The notes under the pieces were generated by a model. The model ran no database searches. It had not been told where the DNA came from and saw nothing but the letters and a program-made list of their open reading frames with translations. The translations under genes were made by a program, and so were the position numbers. 64,000 nt of DNA, from contig JAUQQK010000004.1 in the NCBI GenBank assembly GCA_030549905.1, positions 1 through 64,000 on the forward strand, written 5' to 3'. This DNA comes from Aquificota bacterium. Its GTDB lineage: Bacteria > Aquificota > Aquificia > Aquificales > Aquificaceae. The first letter of the stretch is position 1; every line of letters begins with the position of its first letter. Below, one piece after another: positions 41,807 to 51,477 of this stretch.

Positions 41807-42247
41807 TTAACCACGCAGTTTATTAAAGAAGCTCTTGAGTAGTTCCCCAGCCTCCTCAACCTTTACATACTCCCACCTAACCCTGTGGTTAAAGGCAGGC
41901 TCTTCAAGAAGGCTATAAAGGCTCATGACCGCACCCAGTTTTTCGTCCTGAGCAAGGAAAACAAGCCTTTCCACTCTTGCAAGCACCAGAGCGTAGGCAC
42001 ACATGGGGCATGGCTCAAGGCTCACATACACCTCACAGTTAGAAAGATACTTATCACCCAGCACCCTTAAGGCTTCTCTTATAGCCAGAAGCTCCGCATG
42101 AGCTGTGGGGTCTTTTAGCTCCTCCACCCTGTTGTGGGCTTTTGCTATAACTTTTCCCTCTTTGACCACTACACATCCCACAGGCACCTCCCCCTTCTCA
42201 AAGGCTTTTTTAGCCTCCTCAAGACATAGCTGTATGAAGTTTTGCAT
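41807..42247 (-). CDS. tadA: tRNA-specific adenosine deaminase
   Basis: EVPVGCVVV, DPTAHAELLAIREA, LEPCPMCAYALVLARV. Confidence 0.9.
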   Translation of the reverse strand: MQNFIQLCLEEAKKAFEKGEVPVGCVVVKEGKVIAKAHNRVEELKDPTAHAELLAIREALRVLGDKYLSNCEVYVSLEPCPMCAYALVLARVERLVFLAQDEKLGAVMSLYSLLEEPAFNHRVRWEYVKVEEAGELLKSFFNKLRG

Positions 42248-42248
42248 T

Positions 42249-42365
42249 TTAAGCTACCTTTCTCACCCCCTCTGGCACATACCCGACTTTTAGTTCAATC
42301 ATTTCAAGCACCATCGCCCGAGCGTTGGTTAAAAGAGTATCCCTTTGCATAGACAGATATCCCAT
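42249..42365 (-). pseudogene. 3' remnant of an Rpn-family gene
   Basis: Minus strand LLTNARAMVLEMIELKVGYVPEGVRKVA* aligns with LLIDAQEMVLEVIELRLGGVPEEVERLI of the 22316-23350 Rpn protein. Confidence 0.75.
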
Positions 42366-42375
42366 TTATAGACAT

Positions 42376-43887
42376 CTATCTACGCATTGGGTTTAGGACT
42401 ATGCCTGAAAACCCTCTAAAATAAGGGTTTTCAGACAGTAAGCCCAGTGCCTTACTCCTCAGGCACTTATACCGCTCACCAGACAGGTTCTTTAAAAACT
42501 CTTCTACCTGTCTGACAAGGGCTTTGCCAATGCTGTGTAAATTGGAGCTACTTACCCAGTAAGCACGGCTTACCAAGTTTTTCGCTCCATTCACATCAGC
42601 ATTGGCTTTGTATCCACATAACCTGCATTCAAATCTTTCCTGACTTTTCCTGTTTTCCTTATCCACATAACCACATGAACTACATGTCTGTGAGCTATAA
42701 GCTGGATTAACCTCTATGACTTCTATACTATACTCTTCCTTGATTTCTTGCAACTTCCTCTTTAGCTCACCATAGCCATACCTTACAATAACCCGTTTGA
42801 TTTCCTTCGGGTAATCTGATAAAAACTTTTTATAGAGGCTCTTTAGGTTCTCTATGACTATCACTTTTGGAGCATACAGCTTTACAATCCTGTTTATTAT
42901 CCTTCTGACTTCATTCTTTATAAACTCTGACAGTCTTCTTGTTAGCTCTTTAAACCTTTTGCTTTGACTTGGCTTTATTCCTTGCCTTTGTAGATTTCTC
43001 TGTAGCCTATCTATCTTCTCCGCATATTCTTTGACCTTTTCATACAACTTTCTTCCAAATAAATCTCCTTTTGAACTTGTTAAAAAGTTCCTAAGTCCAA
43101 AGTCTAAGGCTATTATCTCTTCTCCTTCTATTCTCTTTGGTTCTATCTCCTTTACTATCCTTAAAGTGCCATCTTCTCCTATCTGAATAAGCTGAGTTGC
43201 TTTACCTCCTCTTTTTTCAAAGTAGCCATGCAATTTAACAGGTAGATAAATGGGTTTTCCTTTCTCAAAAGTAGATAGTCTTATCCACCTGTCAAAGTGT
43301 TTAGCTTTCTTTGGCTCTTCTATCAGGGCGGTCTTGCTGTCAAGTATGAGAGAGATTTTGTTAAACTTTGGCTTTCTCCAGCTACTCAGGATATGCTTGA
43401 AAATCTTCTTGGCTAAAAGTCTTTCTTCTTCTGTTATGTCGTATTCAAGGACAGTCTTGTTTTTGTAATCTACATAAACAGCTTTTTCAGACTTTCTTAT
43501 GAGCCATTCGTTGTTTTTATTGAGGTATAGCAGAACCCTCTTAGTTTTTTCTGACAGGTTGGAGTTTTTGACAATTTCAGAAAATCTGTTTTTGATATTG
43601 GAGATAAAGCTTTCTAAAACAGGTACTACCATATGATACTGTATTGTGTATTTGTATCTTTCAGAGAGGTTAGACCTTACATGCTTTATGTTTGCCTTTC
43701 TGTTAAAAGAACCCTGAGTGAAGAATAGAAACCACTGATAGCTGGCTATAGTCTTTGCGGTTTTTCTGTATTCCATGAGTAGTTGCTTGATAACGTCCTT
43801 TTTCCTCTTTGTCAAAGAGTATGAAACCTGAATAGCTCTATACATCTTTATGCGGAGTAATATAGTAGGTTCGTCTAAGTTTGTCAA
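42376..43887 (-). CDS. tnpB: TnpB (IS605 OrfB) RNA-guided nuclease family protein
   Basis: ALDFGLRNFLTSSKGDLFG, IVIENLKSLYK, NPAYSSQTCSSCGYVDKENRKSQERFECRLCGYKANADVNGAKNL. Confidence 0.9.
   Translation of the reverse strand: MTNLDEPTILLRIKMYRAIQVSYSLTKRKKDVIKQLLMEYRKTAKTIASYQWFLFFTQGSFNRKANIKHVRSNLSERYKYTIQYHMVVPVLESFISNIKNRFSEIVKNSNLSEKTKRVLLYLNKNNEWLIRKSEKAVYVDYKNKTVLEYDITEEERLLAKKIFKHILSSWRKPKFNKISLILDSKTALIEEPKKAKHFDRWIRLSTFEKGKPIYLPVKLHGYFEKRGGKATQLIQIGEDGTLRIVKEIEPKRIEGEEIIALDFGLRNFLTSSKGDLFGRKLYEKVKEYAEKIDRLQRNLQRQGIKPSQSKRFKELTRRLSEFIKNEVRRIINRIVKLYAPKVIVIENLKSLYKKFLSDYPKEIKRVIVRYGYGELKRKLQEIKEEYSIEVIEVNPAYSSQTCSSCGYVDKENRKSQERFECRLCGYKANADVNGAKNLVSRAYWVSSSNLHSIGKALVRQVEEFLKNLSGERYKCLRSKALGLLSENPYFRGFSGIVLNPMRR
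42405..42434 (-). repeat. 11-bp perfect inverted repeat in the tnpB 3' end (right-end/omega-RNA hairpin candidate)
   Basis: ctgaaaaccct (42405-42415) and agggttttcag (42424-42434). Confidence 0.7.
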
Positions 43888-43907
43888 TAAAAAATGGAAC
43901 CAGTTTC

Positions 43908-44030
43908 TAAGACCTTCCTCATATTTCCTCTCAGTATAAAGCTTTAACTCTTTTAGTGCTTCCTGTCCTCTCTATTATTTTATGCAACACCTACTCCTCG
44001 TCAATTCTCTTAAAATGGTCTTTTGAAACC
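43908..44030 (-). pseudogene. Rpn-family gene remnant on the other side of the TnpB element
   Basis: Minus strand ccattttaagagaattgacgaggagtaggtgttgcataaaataatagagaggacaggaagcactaaaagagttaaagctttatactgagaggaaatatgaggaaggtc is close to 22985-23095 of the intact Rpn gene, with a stop codon and a 5-nt deletion. Confidence 0.85.
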
Positions 44031-44067
44031 ACTTGCCTGCTGGCAGGGGTGGTATAAAATTTTAAGC

Positions 44068-44340
44068 ATGCTTGTAGCTATGGCTATGTTATGTCAGGTT
44101 TTGCTCTTTGAACAAGAGGGGTGTGCAAGCTGTAAGGCTTCCTACAGAGAGCTTTCAAAGTATCCAAACATAGAGGTGAAGGTCATAAACATAAACAGGG
44201 ACAGGGATAGGGCAAAGGCGTATGGTGTTTTTGGCGCACCCTTAGCTGTCTTTGTAAAAGAGGGTAGGGAAATAGGTAGAGTTTACGGCTACATGCCTCC
44301 CCTGTTTAAGGATATGGTGGACAAATGTTCCCAAGGGTGA
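44068..44340 (+). CDS. Thioredoxin-like small protein
   Basis: LFEQEGCASCKASYRELSKY, YGVFGAPLAVFV. Confidence 0.65.
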   Translation: MLVAMAMLCQVLLFEQEGCASCKASYRELSKYPNIEVKVININRDRDRAKAYGVFGAPLAVFVKEGREIGRVYGYMPPLFKDMVDKCSQG

Positions 44341-44732
44341 GCTATATCCTGAAAACTGAACCTTCTGAATACTCTTACGAAGATTTAGAGAGGGAAGGCA
44401 GGACAGTCTGGAATGGTGTGAAAAACCCCTTAGCCCAGAGGCACATATCCTCCATGAAGCCGGGAGAGCTTTGCTTTATTTACCACACGGGCAAGATTAA
44501 AGCGGTGGTAGGTCTGGCAAGGGTTGTATCGGAGGCTTATTTAGACAGGGATGGCTTCTGGGTTGTGGATGTAGAACCTGCTGGCAGGTTAAAAAGACAA
44601 GTAAGTCTTGCAACCCTCAAAGGAGAGCCAGCCTTTGCCCAGTCCCCTCTTGTAAGGATGCCACGGCTTTCCGTCATACCCTTAAACGAGGACCAGTCTA
44701 TGATAATATGGGAGCTATCCCAAAGCTCTTAA
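44325..44732 (+). CDS. EVE-domain protein
   Basis: ILKTEPSEYSYEDLEREGRTVWNGVKNPLAQRHI, GELCFIYHTGKIKAVVGLARVV. Confidence 0.85.
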   Translation: MFPRVSYILKTEPSEYSYEDLEREGRTVWNGVKNPLAQRHISSMKPGELCFIYHTGKIKAVVGLARVVSEAYLDRDGFWVVDVEPAGRLKRQVSLATLKGEPAFAQSPLVRMPRLSVIPLNEDQSMIIWELSQSS

Positions 44733-45014
44733 AAGCTCTCCTGCTTGCACTATATGACTGTTTGGTACCACCATGTCCGCACCCAGCTCTTCTGCCCTCT
44801 TTATAAGCTCAAGGTTTTTATGCCCGCAGTAGGCTATCACCTTTGCTCCCTTTTCCTTTAACTCTGAAACCTTTTCCACAGGGTAGGCTTCTATGTTTAT
44901 GATAACCACCTCCTCACCCTGATAGTCTGAGCCTGCCCTTACCTCATAGCCTTGCAAAGAAGACCTTATCCTGCTAAGCAGTATGAGGTTCTTTTCCATC
45001 AGAAGTACTTTCAT
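44715..45014 (-). CDS. Receiver-like (pseudo-receiver) small protein
   Basis: MKVLLMEKNLILLSRIRSSLQ...AEELGADMVVP resembles a CheY fold without an obvious phospho-Asp. Confidence 0.45.
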   Translation of the reverse strand: MKVLLMEKNLILLSRIRSSLQGYEVRAGSDYQGEEVVIINIEAYPVEKVSELKEKGAKVIAYCGHKNLELIKRAEELGADMVVPNSHIVQAGELLRALG

Positions 45015-46623
45015 GCTTTAACTCCTCCAGGGCTCTTATAAAGCTTCTTCTGAACTCTTCTTTGAACTTGTGAGACCAGAAGGCAACCTTCAGGGTGTTT
45101 CCTTCAAGCCTTGCCCATACTTTGCGATGGACTGTGTAAAAGGCAAGGAGCATGCCACCCACCACCATTATGGAGCCAAGCCATATAAGTGGTGTGCCGG
45201 GCTGTCTGGAAACCTGAAAACCGCTGAAAAACTGAGGTTCAAAATCTACAAGGAAGAAGACATAAGGAAAGTCCTTAAGCTCCGCAAGCTGAGACTGGGC
45301 AAATATGGTTAGCTCCGGTGAATAGACCACAGGCACATCGTAAGCCTTACCATCCATTAAAACCTTCACCACAAGGGCTGGCTTTAGCTCACCCTCAAAG
45401 CCCTTTTGCTCGTCCTCTATGTTGAGGGTAGAGCGGTCAATGGAAAGGAGCATGTTTTTAAATTCAGAGACCCTGCCAGCCCTTAGCTCCACCTCACCCA
45501 CAAAAGCCTTCTGCGGGTCTTTTGGAGCCAGCTTCTTATCAAAAACTGCTATCTTTACCCTTCCTGCCGAGCCTGTAAGTCCATAGGTAGCCTGAAATAT
45601 CCTGTAGGTGCCAAAGTCAAAGGGGGCATTTACCGCCGTCATGCCCTGAGCTACAACCCTGCCATCCTGAATTATCTTTATATGGCTTTCAAAGCTGGCA
45701 ATGGCATCCTTGAAGGGTGTATCCCTTTTTATGCCTTTCCTACTAAACTCCTCCTCATAGCTTACAATTTTGAAGTCCTCCACCTCTATCTGGAAGGGCA
45801 GTTTATAAACCTTTTCTTTGGCAGGCACGGTTAGCCTATCACTTCTTGAGCCTTCTGGCACGATAACCGTCCCCCTTATGCCCCACAGGGCATCTATCAG
45901 AGCCCCCACCATTATCACCAGAAGACCTATATGCACCACATAAACGCCAAGCCTTGCAAACCTGCCCTTCTCTCCGTAAAAGTAGGTCCTTCCACCCTCC
46001 TTATCCACAAAGACCCTAAAGCCCATGCCCCTTAAAAACCTTATAACCTTTTCCTCCGAAGGATTTACATGAAGGCTCAAGGGCTTTAAATGCCTTTCCA
46101 TATGCTCGTCAAGTTTTTGAAACCTCTCTTTTGTAAAGGTCTGAACCCAAACCCTTGGAAGCCTTTTGAAGGAGCAGGCTATGAGGTTTACGGCAAGGAG
46201 GACAAGGAGGGCTATGTAATACCAGGAGTGAAAAACGTCCGTAATCCAGAGCTTCCAGAGCCAGTAGCCTATGTCCGCACCAAAGCGGTCAAGGTAAAAC
46301 TCAATGGGCTGATTTTGCTGCACATAGGTGGAGCCAAGCATGGAAAGAAGACCAAGAAGAAGCATGATGAAAATGGCAAGCCTGAGGTCCGCAAGAAAGT
46401 CAAAAAGGAAGCTCCACAGGCTCTTCCTCTTTCTATACTCCTCCTTGAGGAAGTTAAAGACTTCATAAACATAAGAAATTAATGCAAAGCTAAAGAGAGC
46501 CATGCTACCACCCAGGAGGGCAAAATAGAACATACCCCTTTCTTCAAGGTGGAAAAGACCCACTATGGAAACGCCCACAAAGAGTACAAAGGAAATTACC
46601 AGAAAGGCATAACCCTTAACCAT
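44974..46623 (-). CDS. ResB/Ccs1-like cytochrome c biogenesis protein
   Basis: FFDFLADLRLAIFIMLLLGLLSMLGS-type TM, VVHIGLLVIMVGALIDALWGIRGTV, LIWLGSIMVVGGMLLAFYTVHRKVWARL. Confidence 0.9.
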   Translation of the reverse strand: MVKGYAFLVISFVLFVGVSIVGLFHLEERGMFYFALLGGSMALFSFALISYVYEVFNFLKEEYRKRKSLWSFLFDFLADLRLAIFIMLLLGLLSMLGSTYVQQNQPIEFYLDRFGADIGYWLWKLWITDVFHSWYYIALLVLLAVNLIACSFKRLPRVWVQTFTKERFQKLDEHMERHLKPLSLHVNPSEEKVIRFLRGMGFRVFVDKEGGRTYFYGEKGRFARLGVYVVHIGLLVIMVGALIDALWGIRGTVIVPEGSRSDRLTVPAKEKVYKLPFQIEVEDFKIVSYEEEFSRKGIKRDTPFKDAIASFESHIKIIQDGRVVAQGMTAVNAPFDFGTYRIFQATYGLTGSAGRVKIAVFDKKLAPKDPQKAFVGEVELRAGRVSEFKNMLLSIDRSTLNIEDEQKGFEGELKPALVVKVLMDGKAYDVPVVYSPELTIFAQSQLAELKDFPYVFFLVDFEPQFFSGFQVSRQPGTPLIWLGSIMVVGGMLLAFYTVHRKVWARLEGNTLKVAFWSHKFKEEFRRSFIRALEELKHESTSDGKEPHTA

Positions 46624-46658
46624 GCTAAATAAATATAACAGCCTGCTATAATTTCCAT

Positions 46659-48095
46659 ATGCTTATTTTTGACCTTTCAAAAAGAGGAAGGAAAGGCTAC
46701 CGCCTGCCAGAGCTTGATGTGGAGGAGATAAACCTTGAAGAATACTTAGTACAACACTACCGGCAGGAGCTAAAGTTTCCCGAGGTTTCCGAGCTTGATG
46801 CGGTCAGGCATTATACAAGGCTCTCACAACTCAACTATGCCACAGACACCACCATGGTACCTCTTGGCTCCTGCACCATGAAGTATAACCCGCGCATAAA
46901 CGAGGAGCTATCAAGTCTCGAGGGCTTTAAAAACCTTCATCCCATGACGCCGGAGGAATACGCTCAGGGCACTTTAGAGCTTCTATACAGGCTAAAGGAG
47001 CTATTAAAGGAAATAGGTGGTTTTTATGAGGTCTCCCTTCAGCCTGCGGCTGGGGCACAGGGTGAGCTTCTGGGGCTTTTGCTCATACTCGCCTATCACA
47101 GAGACAGGGGCAATTTAAAGAAAAGAACCGTTCTTGTGCCAGATACCTCACACGGCACAAATCCTGCCACCGCAAGCCTGTGCGGTTTTCAAGTCCTTAC
47201 GGTAAAAAGCGGCCCAAATGGAGAGCTGGACTGGGATGACTTTAAGAAAAAGCTCACAGAAGAGACCGCATGCCTTATGATAACCAACCCGAATACTTTG
47301 GGGATTTTTGAGAGGAAGATAAGGGAAATAGCTCAGGCTCTGCATGAGGCGGACGCCCTCCTTTATATGGACGGTGCCAACATGAACGCTCTTGTGGGGG
47401 TTGCCCAGCCGGGCAGGTGGGGTGTGGACGTGATGCACTTTAACCTTCACAAGACCTTTTCCACACCTCATGGTGGGGGTGGTCCCGGTGGTGGTGCGGT
47501 GGGTGTTTCCGAAAGGCTTGAACCATACCTGCCTGTGCCTCTTATAAAAAGGGAAGGAAACAGATACTATCTTGAATGGGAAAGACCAAAAAGCGTGGGA
47601 AAGCTTCTTGCCTTTTACGGACACGCCGCCGTGCATATAAGGGCTCTGGCATACATACTTTCCTACGGGAGCAGGCTCAAAGAAGTTGCCCAGCATGCGG
47701 TTTTGAACGCAAGATATCTGAGGAAGCTTCTTGAAGGTCTTTTCTTTGACCCTTATGCCCATGTGCCCTGCATGCATGAGTTTGTGCTATCCGCTCAAAA
47801 CCTTCTGAGGTATGAGGTTAATGCCATGGATGTGGCAAAGGCTCTCCTTGACGAAGGCTTTTATGCACCCACCGTCTATTTCCCCCTTACTGTGAAGGAG
47901 GCTCTGATGATAGAGCCTACAGAGACGGAAAGTCCTAAGACCCTTGAGGCTTTTGCGGATGCTCTAAGGAGGATAGTAAATAAAGCTGAAAAAGAGCCCC
48001 ATAGCCTGAAAAAGGCACCACAAAAAACACCCATAAGAAGAATAAAAGAGGCGGAAGCCAACAGAAAGCCTGTCCTTAGAGCCTCATGGGCATGA
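46659..48095 (+). CDS. gcvPB: Glycine dehydrogenase (decarboxylating) subunit 2
   Basis: PLGSCTMKYNPRINEE, QPAAGAQGEL, DTSHGTNPA, FNLHKTFSTPHGGGGPGGGAVGV. Confidence 0.95.
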   Translation: MLIFDLSKRGRKGYRLPELDVEEINLEEYLVQHYRQELKFPEVSELDAVRHYTRLSQLNYATDTTMVPLGSCTMKYNPRINEELSSLEGFKNLHPMTPEEYAQGTLELLYRLKELLKEIGGFYEVSLQPAAGAQGELLGLLLILAYHRDRGNLKKRTVLVPDTSHGTNPATASLCGFQVLTVKSGPNGELDWDDFKKKLTEETACLMITNPNTLGIFERKIREIAQALHEADALLYMDGANMNALVGVAQPGRWGVDVMHFNLHKTFSTPHGGGGPGGGAVGVSERLEPYLPVPLIKREGNRYYLEWERPKSVGKLLAFYGHAAVHIRALAYILSYGSRLKEVAQHAVLNARYLRKLLEGLFFDPYAHVPCMHEFVLSAQNLLRYEVNAMDVAKALLDEGFYAPTVYFPLTVKEALMIEPTETESPKTLEAFADALRRIVNKAEKEPHSLKKAPQKTPIRRIKEAEANRKPVLRASWA

Positions 48096-49161
48096 CCACG
48101 CAGAGGTAAGGGTCTTCCTGTGTATCTTCGGATTCTATGACCACCGCCGTGTCTGGATCCACCACCTTGAACCATACCCTTGATGTGTCAAAACTTTCAA
48201 GGGCTTCAATCAGATACTTGCCGTTAAAACCTATATCCACAGGCTCTCCTGCGTATTCCACATCCAGCTCATCCCTTCCCTCTCCATACTCGGGGTCTGA
48301 TATTTCTAAGATAGCCAGATTGTCCGCAAAGGTGAGCTTTACTGGAAAGGCAGAAGACTCCGCTATGGCGGAGAGCCTTTTGAGGCTTCCCAGCACTTCT
48401 TCTTTCCTAAGAAGCACCTCATGGTTGAACCTTGATGGTATGACCGCCATGTAGTCGGGATATTCGCCTTCTAAAAGCCTCACAGATAGGGTCCAGTCTT
48501 CACCCTTAAAATGGGCAAAGGACTCGTCCTTGCCAGCCTGCACACCACCGAGCTGGTCCTTCAAAAGACCTTCCAGCACCTTAAGGCTCTTTTTAGGTAT
48601 CAAAAGGTCCATGGGGAAGGGTGAGTTTTTCCAGAAGAGGGCAAGCCTGTGTCCATCAGAGCCTACAAAATGCGTCCTGCCGTCCACCTCATGAACAAAC
48701 ATGCCCTGAAGGGCATACCTTGTGTCCTCCTTTGATATGGCATATTCTACCTTATCAATAGCCTTTAGAAGGTCAAGGGTAGGAAGCTCTGCAGAAAGCT
48801 CTGGTTCTGGAAACTCCGGAAAGTCTTCCGGGTCAAGGGTGGTGAGCTTGAAGGTGCTCCTGCCACCGCTTACCATCAGCCTTTCTTCTTCAAGGCTGAG
48901 GAGGGCTGTGGGGCTTGAGAGGCTTTTTATCACGCTTGTGAGCTTGTCTGCATTTACTGCCGTTTTGCCTTCCAGCTCCACCTCAGCCCTTACTTCAAAG
49001 GAAAGAAAGTTTTCAAGGTCTGTTGCCTTGAGCTTTAGCCTGCCATCTTCTGCTATAAGCAGGAAGTTGTTGAGTATGGGCAGGGCGGACTTTTTCTCCG
49101 TGGCGGACTTTGCCTTTTGAAGAGCTGAGAGAAAATCCTCTCTGTCTATTCTTAGTCTCAT
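48076..49161 (-). CDS. dnaN: DNA polymerase III beta subunit (sliding clamp)
   Basis: 361 aa three-domain clamp pattern, C-terminal YLCVVMPMRL. Confidence 0.9.
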   Translation of the reverse strand: MRLRIDREDFLSALQKAKSATEKKSALPILNNFLLIAEDGRLKLKATDLENFLSFEVRAEVELEGKTAVNADKLTSVIKSLSSPTALLSLEEERLMVSGGRSTFKLTTLDPEDFPEFPEPELSAELPTLDLLKAIDKVEYAISKEDTRYALQGMFVHEVDGRTHFVGSDGHRLALFWKNSPFPMDLLIPKKSLKVLEGLLKDQLGGVQAGKDESFAHFKGEDWTLSVRLLEGEYPDYMAVIPSRFNHEVLLRKEEVLGSLKRLSAIAESSAFPVKLTFADNLAILEISDPEYGEGRDELDVEYAGEPVDIGFNGKYLIEALESFDTSRVWFKVVDPDTAVVIESEDTQEDPYLCVVMPMRL

Positions 49162-49185
49162 GCACTATATTATAAAGCATGGGCT

Positions 49186-50088
49186 ATGAGAACTAACATG
49201 CTCTATCCTTCTTATCTAAACCTGACAGAAGAGGAGTGGAAGGAAAGGCTGGAAAAAGCCTTTTCCATGCTTGAAGATTGTAAGGTATGCCCTCACAGGT
49301 GCGGTATAAACAGGCTTGAAGGAGAAAAGGGCTTTTGCAAAACGGGAAGGTATGCGGTGGTGGCAGATTATTTCCCGCACAGAGGTGAAGAAAAGCCCAT
49401 AAGGGGCAAAAAAGGCTCAGGCACCGTCTTTTTCTCTTACTGCAACATGAGATGCGTATATTGTCAGAACTATACAATAAGCCATCTGGGAGAGGGCGAG
49501 GAGATGACACCCGAGGAGCTTTCTGAAGCTTTTCTTACGCTACAAAGGCTTGGCTGTCATAACATAAACTTGGTGAGCCCATCCCATGTGGTGCCTCAGA
49601 TACTTGAGGCACTATACATTGCTGTAAAGAGAGGGTTGAGAATTCCAGTAGTTTATAACACCTCCTCCTACGACAGCCTTGAAAGCCTTAAGCTCCTTGA
49701 AGGCATTGTGGATATATACCTGGCGGACTTTAAGTATGGAGACGGAGAAGCAGGCAGGAAGTATTCAAAGGTAAAGAACTATTATGATATAGCCCTTTCT
49801 GCCATAAAGGAGATGCACAGGCAGGTGGGCGACCTTCAGCTCAATGAGGAGGGTATAGCCATAAGAGGCGTCCTTATAAGGCACCTCGTGCTTCCCAACC
49901 GCATTGCCGGGACTGAAAAGGTGATGAGGGATATAAGGAGAATTTCTTCAAAGATGGCGGTCAACGTAATGGACCAGTATATGCCCTACTATGAAGCCTT
50001 TAAATATCCTGAACTATCCAGAAGGATAACTCAGGAAGAGTATGAAATGGCTTTGAAGGAGGCGGAAGGCTTGACTGTTATACTTTAA
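49186..50088 (+). CDS. Radical SAM protein, PflA/AmmeMemoRadiSam-like
   Basis: CKVCPHRCGINR, FSYCNMRCVYCQNYTISH (CxxxCxxC). Confidence 0.85.
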   Translation: MRTNMLYPSYLNLTEEEWKERLEKAFSMLEDCKVCPHRCGINRLEGEKGFCKTGRYAVVADYFPHRGEEKPIRGKKGSGTVFFSYCNMRCVYCQNYTISHLGEGEEMTPEELSEAFLTLQRLGCHNINLVSPSHVVPQILEALYIAVKRGLRIPVVYNTSSYDSLESLKLLEGIVDIYLADFKYGDGEAGRKYSKVKNYYDIALSAIKEMHRQVGDLQLNEEGIAIRGVLIRHLVLPNRIAGTEKVMRDIRRISSKMAVNVMDQYMPYYEAFKYPELSRRITQEEYEMALKEAEGLTVIL

Positions 50089-50100
50089 CGAATATAGTTA

Positions 50101-51465
50101 ATGCTATACAGCATGCTCAGGCAGAGGGAACCCATAGTAGCCATAGCCACACCTTACGGAGAAAGTGCTATTGGTGTGATAAGGCTTTCTGGCGGTGGTG
50201 TGTGGGAGCGAATAAAGGATAGTATTTTTATACGCTCTAAATTAAAGCCAAGATACGCCCATTATGTAAAAGTTTTAGACAAGGAAGGACATGTTTTAGA
50301 CGAAGGCATACTCATATACTACCCGTCGCCTAATAGCTATACGGGTGAGGATATGGTGGAGCTTTTTTTGCATGGAAATCCTCTCCTGCTTAAGAAAGCC
50401 CTTGAGCTGTTTCTTTCCAAGGGCATAAGGCTGGCGGAGCCGGGCGAATTCACCAAAAGGGCTTTTCTAAATGGTAAGATGGACCTCCTTCAGGCGGAGG
50501 CGGTGGCAGACCTCATAGAGGCAAGGTCGGAGCTTGCTCTAAGAAATGCCCAGAGACAGCTTCAGGGAGAGCTTTCTTCTTACATAAGGGCTTTGAGAGA
50601 AAGGCTTTTGGAGCTTTTAGCCTATGTGGAGGCGGACATTGAGTTTTCTGAAGAGGACATACCCACACTAACTAAGGAGCAAACACTGAGTATGCTGAAA
50701 GAAGTTCTAAAAAGCATAGAAAAGCTCCTGCAAACGGTTAAAGCAGGCGAATTTATCAAAAAGGGCATTAACTTAGCCATAGTGGGAAAGCCCAATGTGG
50801 GCAAGTCATCCCTCTTTAATGCCCTTCTTGGAGTTGAAAGGGCAATAGTTACACCCATACCGGGCACCACGAGGGACTTTTTGCAGGAGAGCCTGACGCT
50901 CAAAGGCGTTCCTATAAACCTGATAGATACGGCTGGCATTAGACTCACCGAAGACCCCGTAGAGCGCATGGGCGTGGAAAGAAGCCTTGAAAGGCTTAAA
51001 AGCGCTCACATGGTGCTTTTTGTGGTGGATATAAGCAGACCCCTTGAAGAGGAAGACTTTAGGATTTACCAGCTTGTAAAAGACCTTGAACACATAGTGG
51101 TAGCCAACAAGAGGGACCTTCCTGAGGAGCCTTCTGTACTTGCATATTTTCCACAGGCTATAAAGGTTAGCGCAAGGCAAGGAAGCGGTATTGAGGAGTT
51201 GAAGGAGCTTATACTTGAGAGGCTGGGCCTTAGCCTTAGGGATGCGGTTCAGGTTTATATATCTGTGAGGCATGAGGACCTCTTGAAAAAATCCGCAAAG
51301 GTGATAAAATCATTAATAAACAAACTGGAGACCGATGACCTATTTCCGGAAATCATCATGCTGGACTTAAGAGAGGCGGTAAGTTATCTTGAAGAAGTTA
51401 TTGGTGCGGTAGGCACGGAGGAGGTTTTGGGAAGTATATTTTCAAGGTTTTGTATAGGAAAATAA
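50101..51465 (+). CDS. mnmE: tRNA modification GTPase MnmE
   Basis: [61 protein letters not shown]-terminal FCIGK. Confidence 0.95.
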   Translation: MLYSMLRQREPIVAIATPYGESAIGVIRLSGGGVWERIKDSIFIRSKLKPRYAHYVKVLDKEGHVLDEGILIYYPSPNSYTGEDMVELFLHGNPLLLKKALELFLSKGIRLAEPGEFTKRAFLNGKMDLLQAEAVADLIEARSELALRNAQRQLQGELSSYIRALRERLLELLAYVEADIEFSEEDIPTLTKEQTLSMLKEVLKSIEKLLQTVKAGEFIKKGINLAIVGKPNVGKSSLFNALLGVERAIVTPIPGTTRDFLQESLTLKGVPINLIDTAGIRLTEDPVERMGVERSLERLKSAHMVLFVVDISRPLEEEDFRIYQLVKDLEHIVVANKRDLPEEPSVLAYFPQAIKVSARQGSGIEELKELILERLGLSLRDAVQVYISVRHEDLLKKSAKVIKSLINKLETDDLFPEIIMLDLREAVSYLEEVIGAVGTEEVLGSIFSRFCIGK

Positions 51466-51477
51466 AGGAGGCTACTT

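Larger units (their letters stand above)
42347..43907 (-). mobile_element. IS200/IS605-type TnpB-only element inserted in an Rpn pseudogene (ends estimated to a few nt)
   Basis: Rpn homology stops at about 43908 and resumes at about 42346; joining the flanks gives in-frame KYEEGLKRDTLLTNARAMVLEMIEL. Confidence 0.7.
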
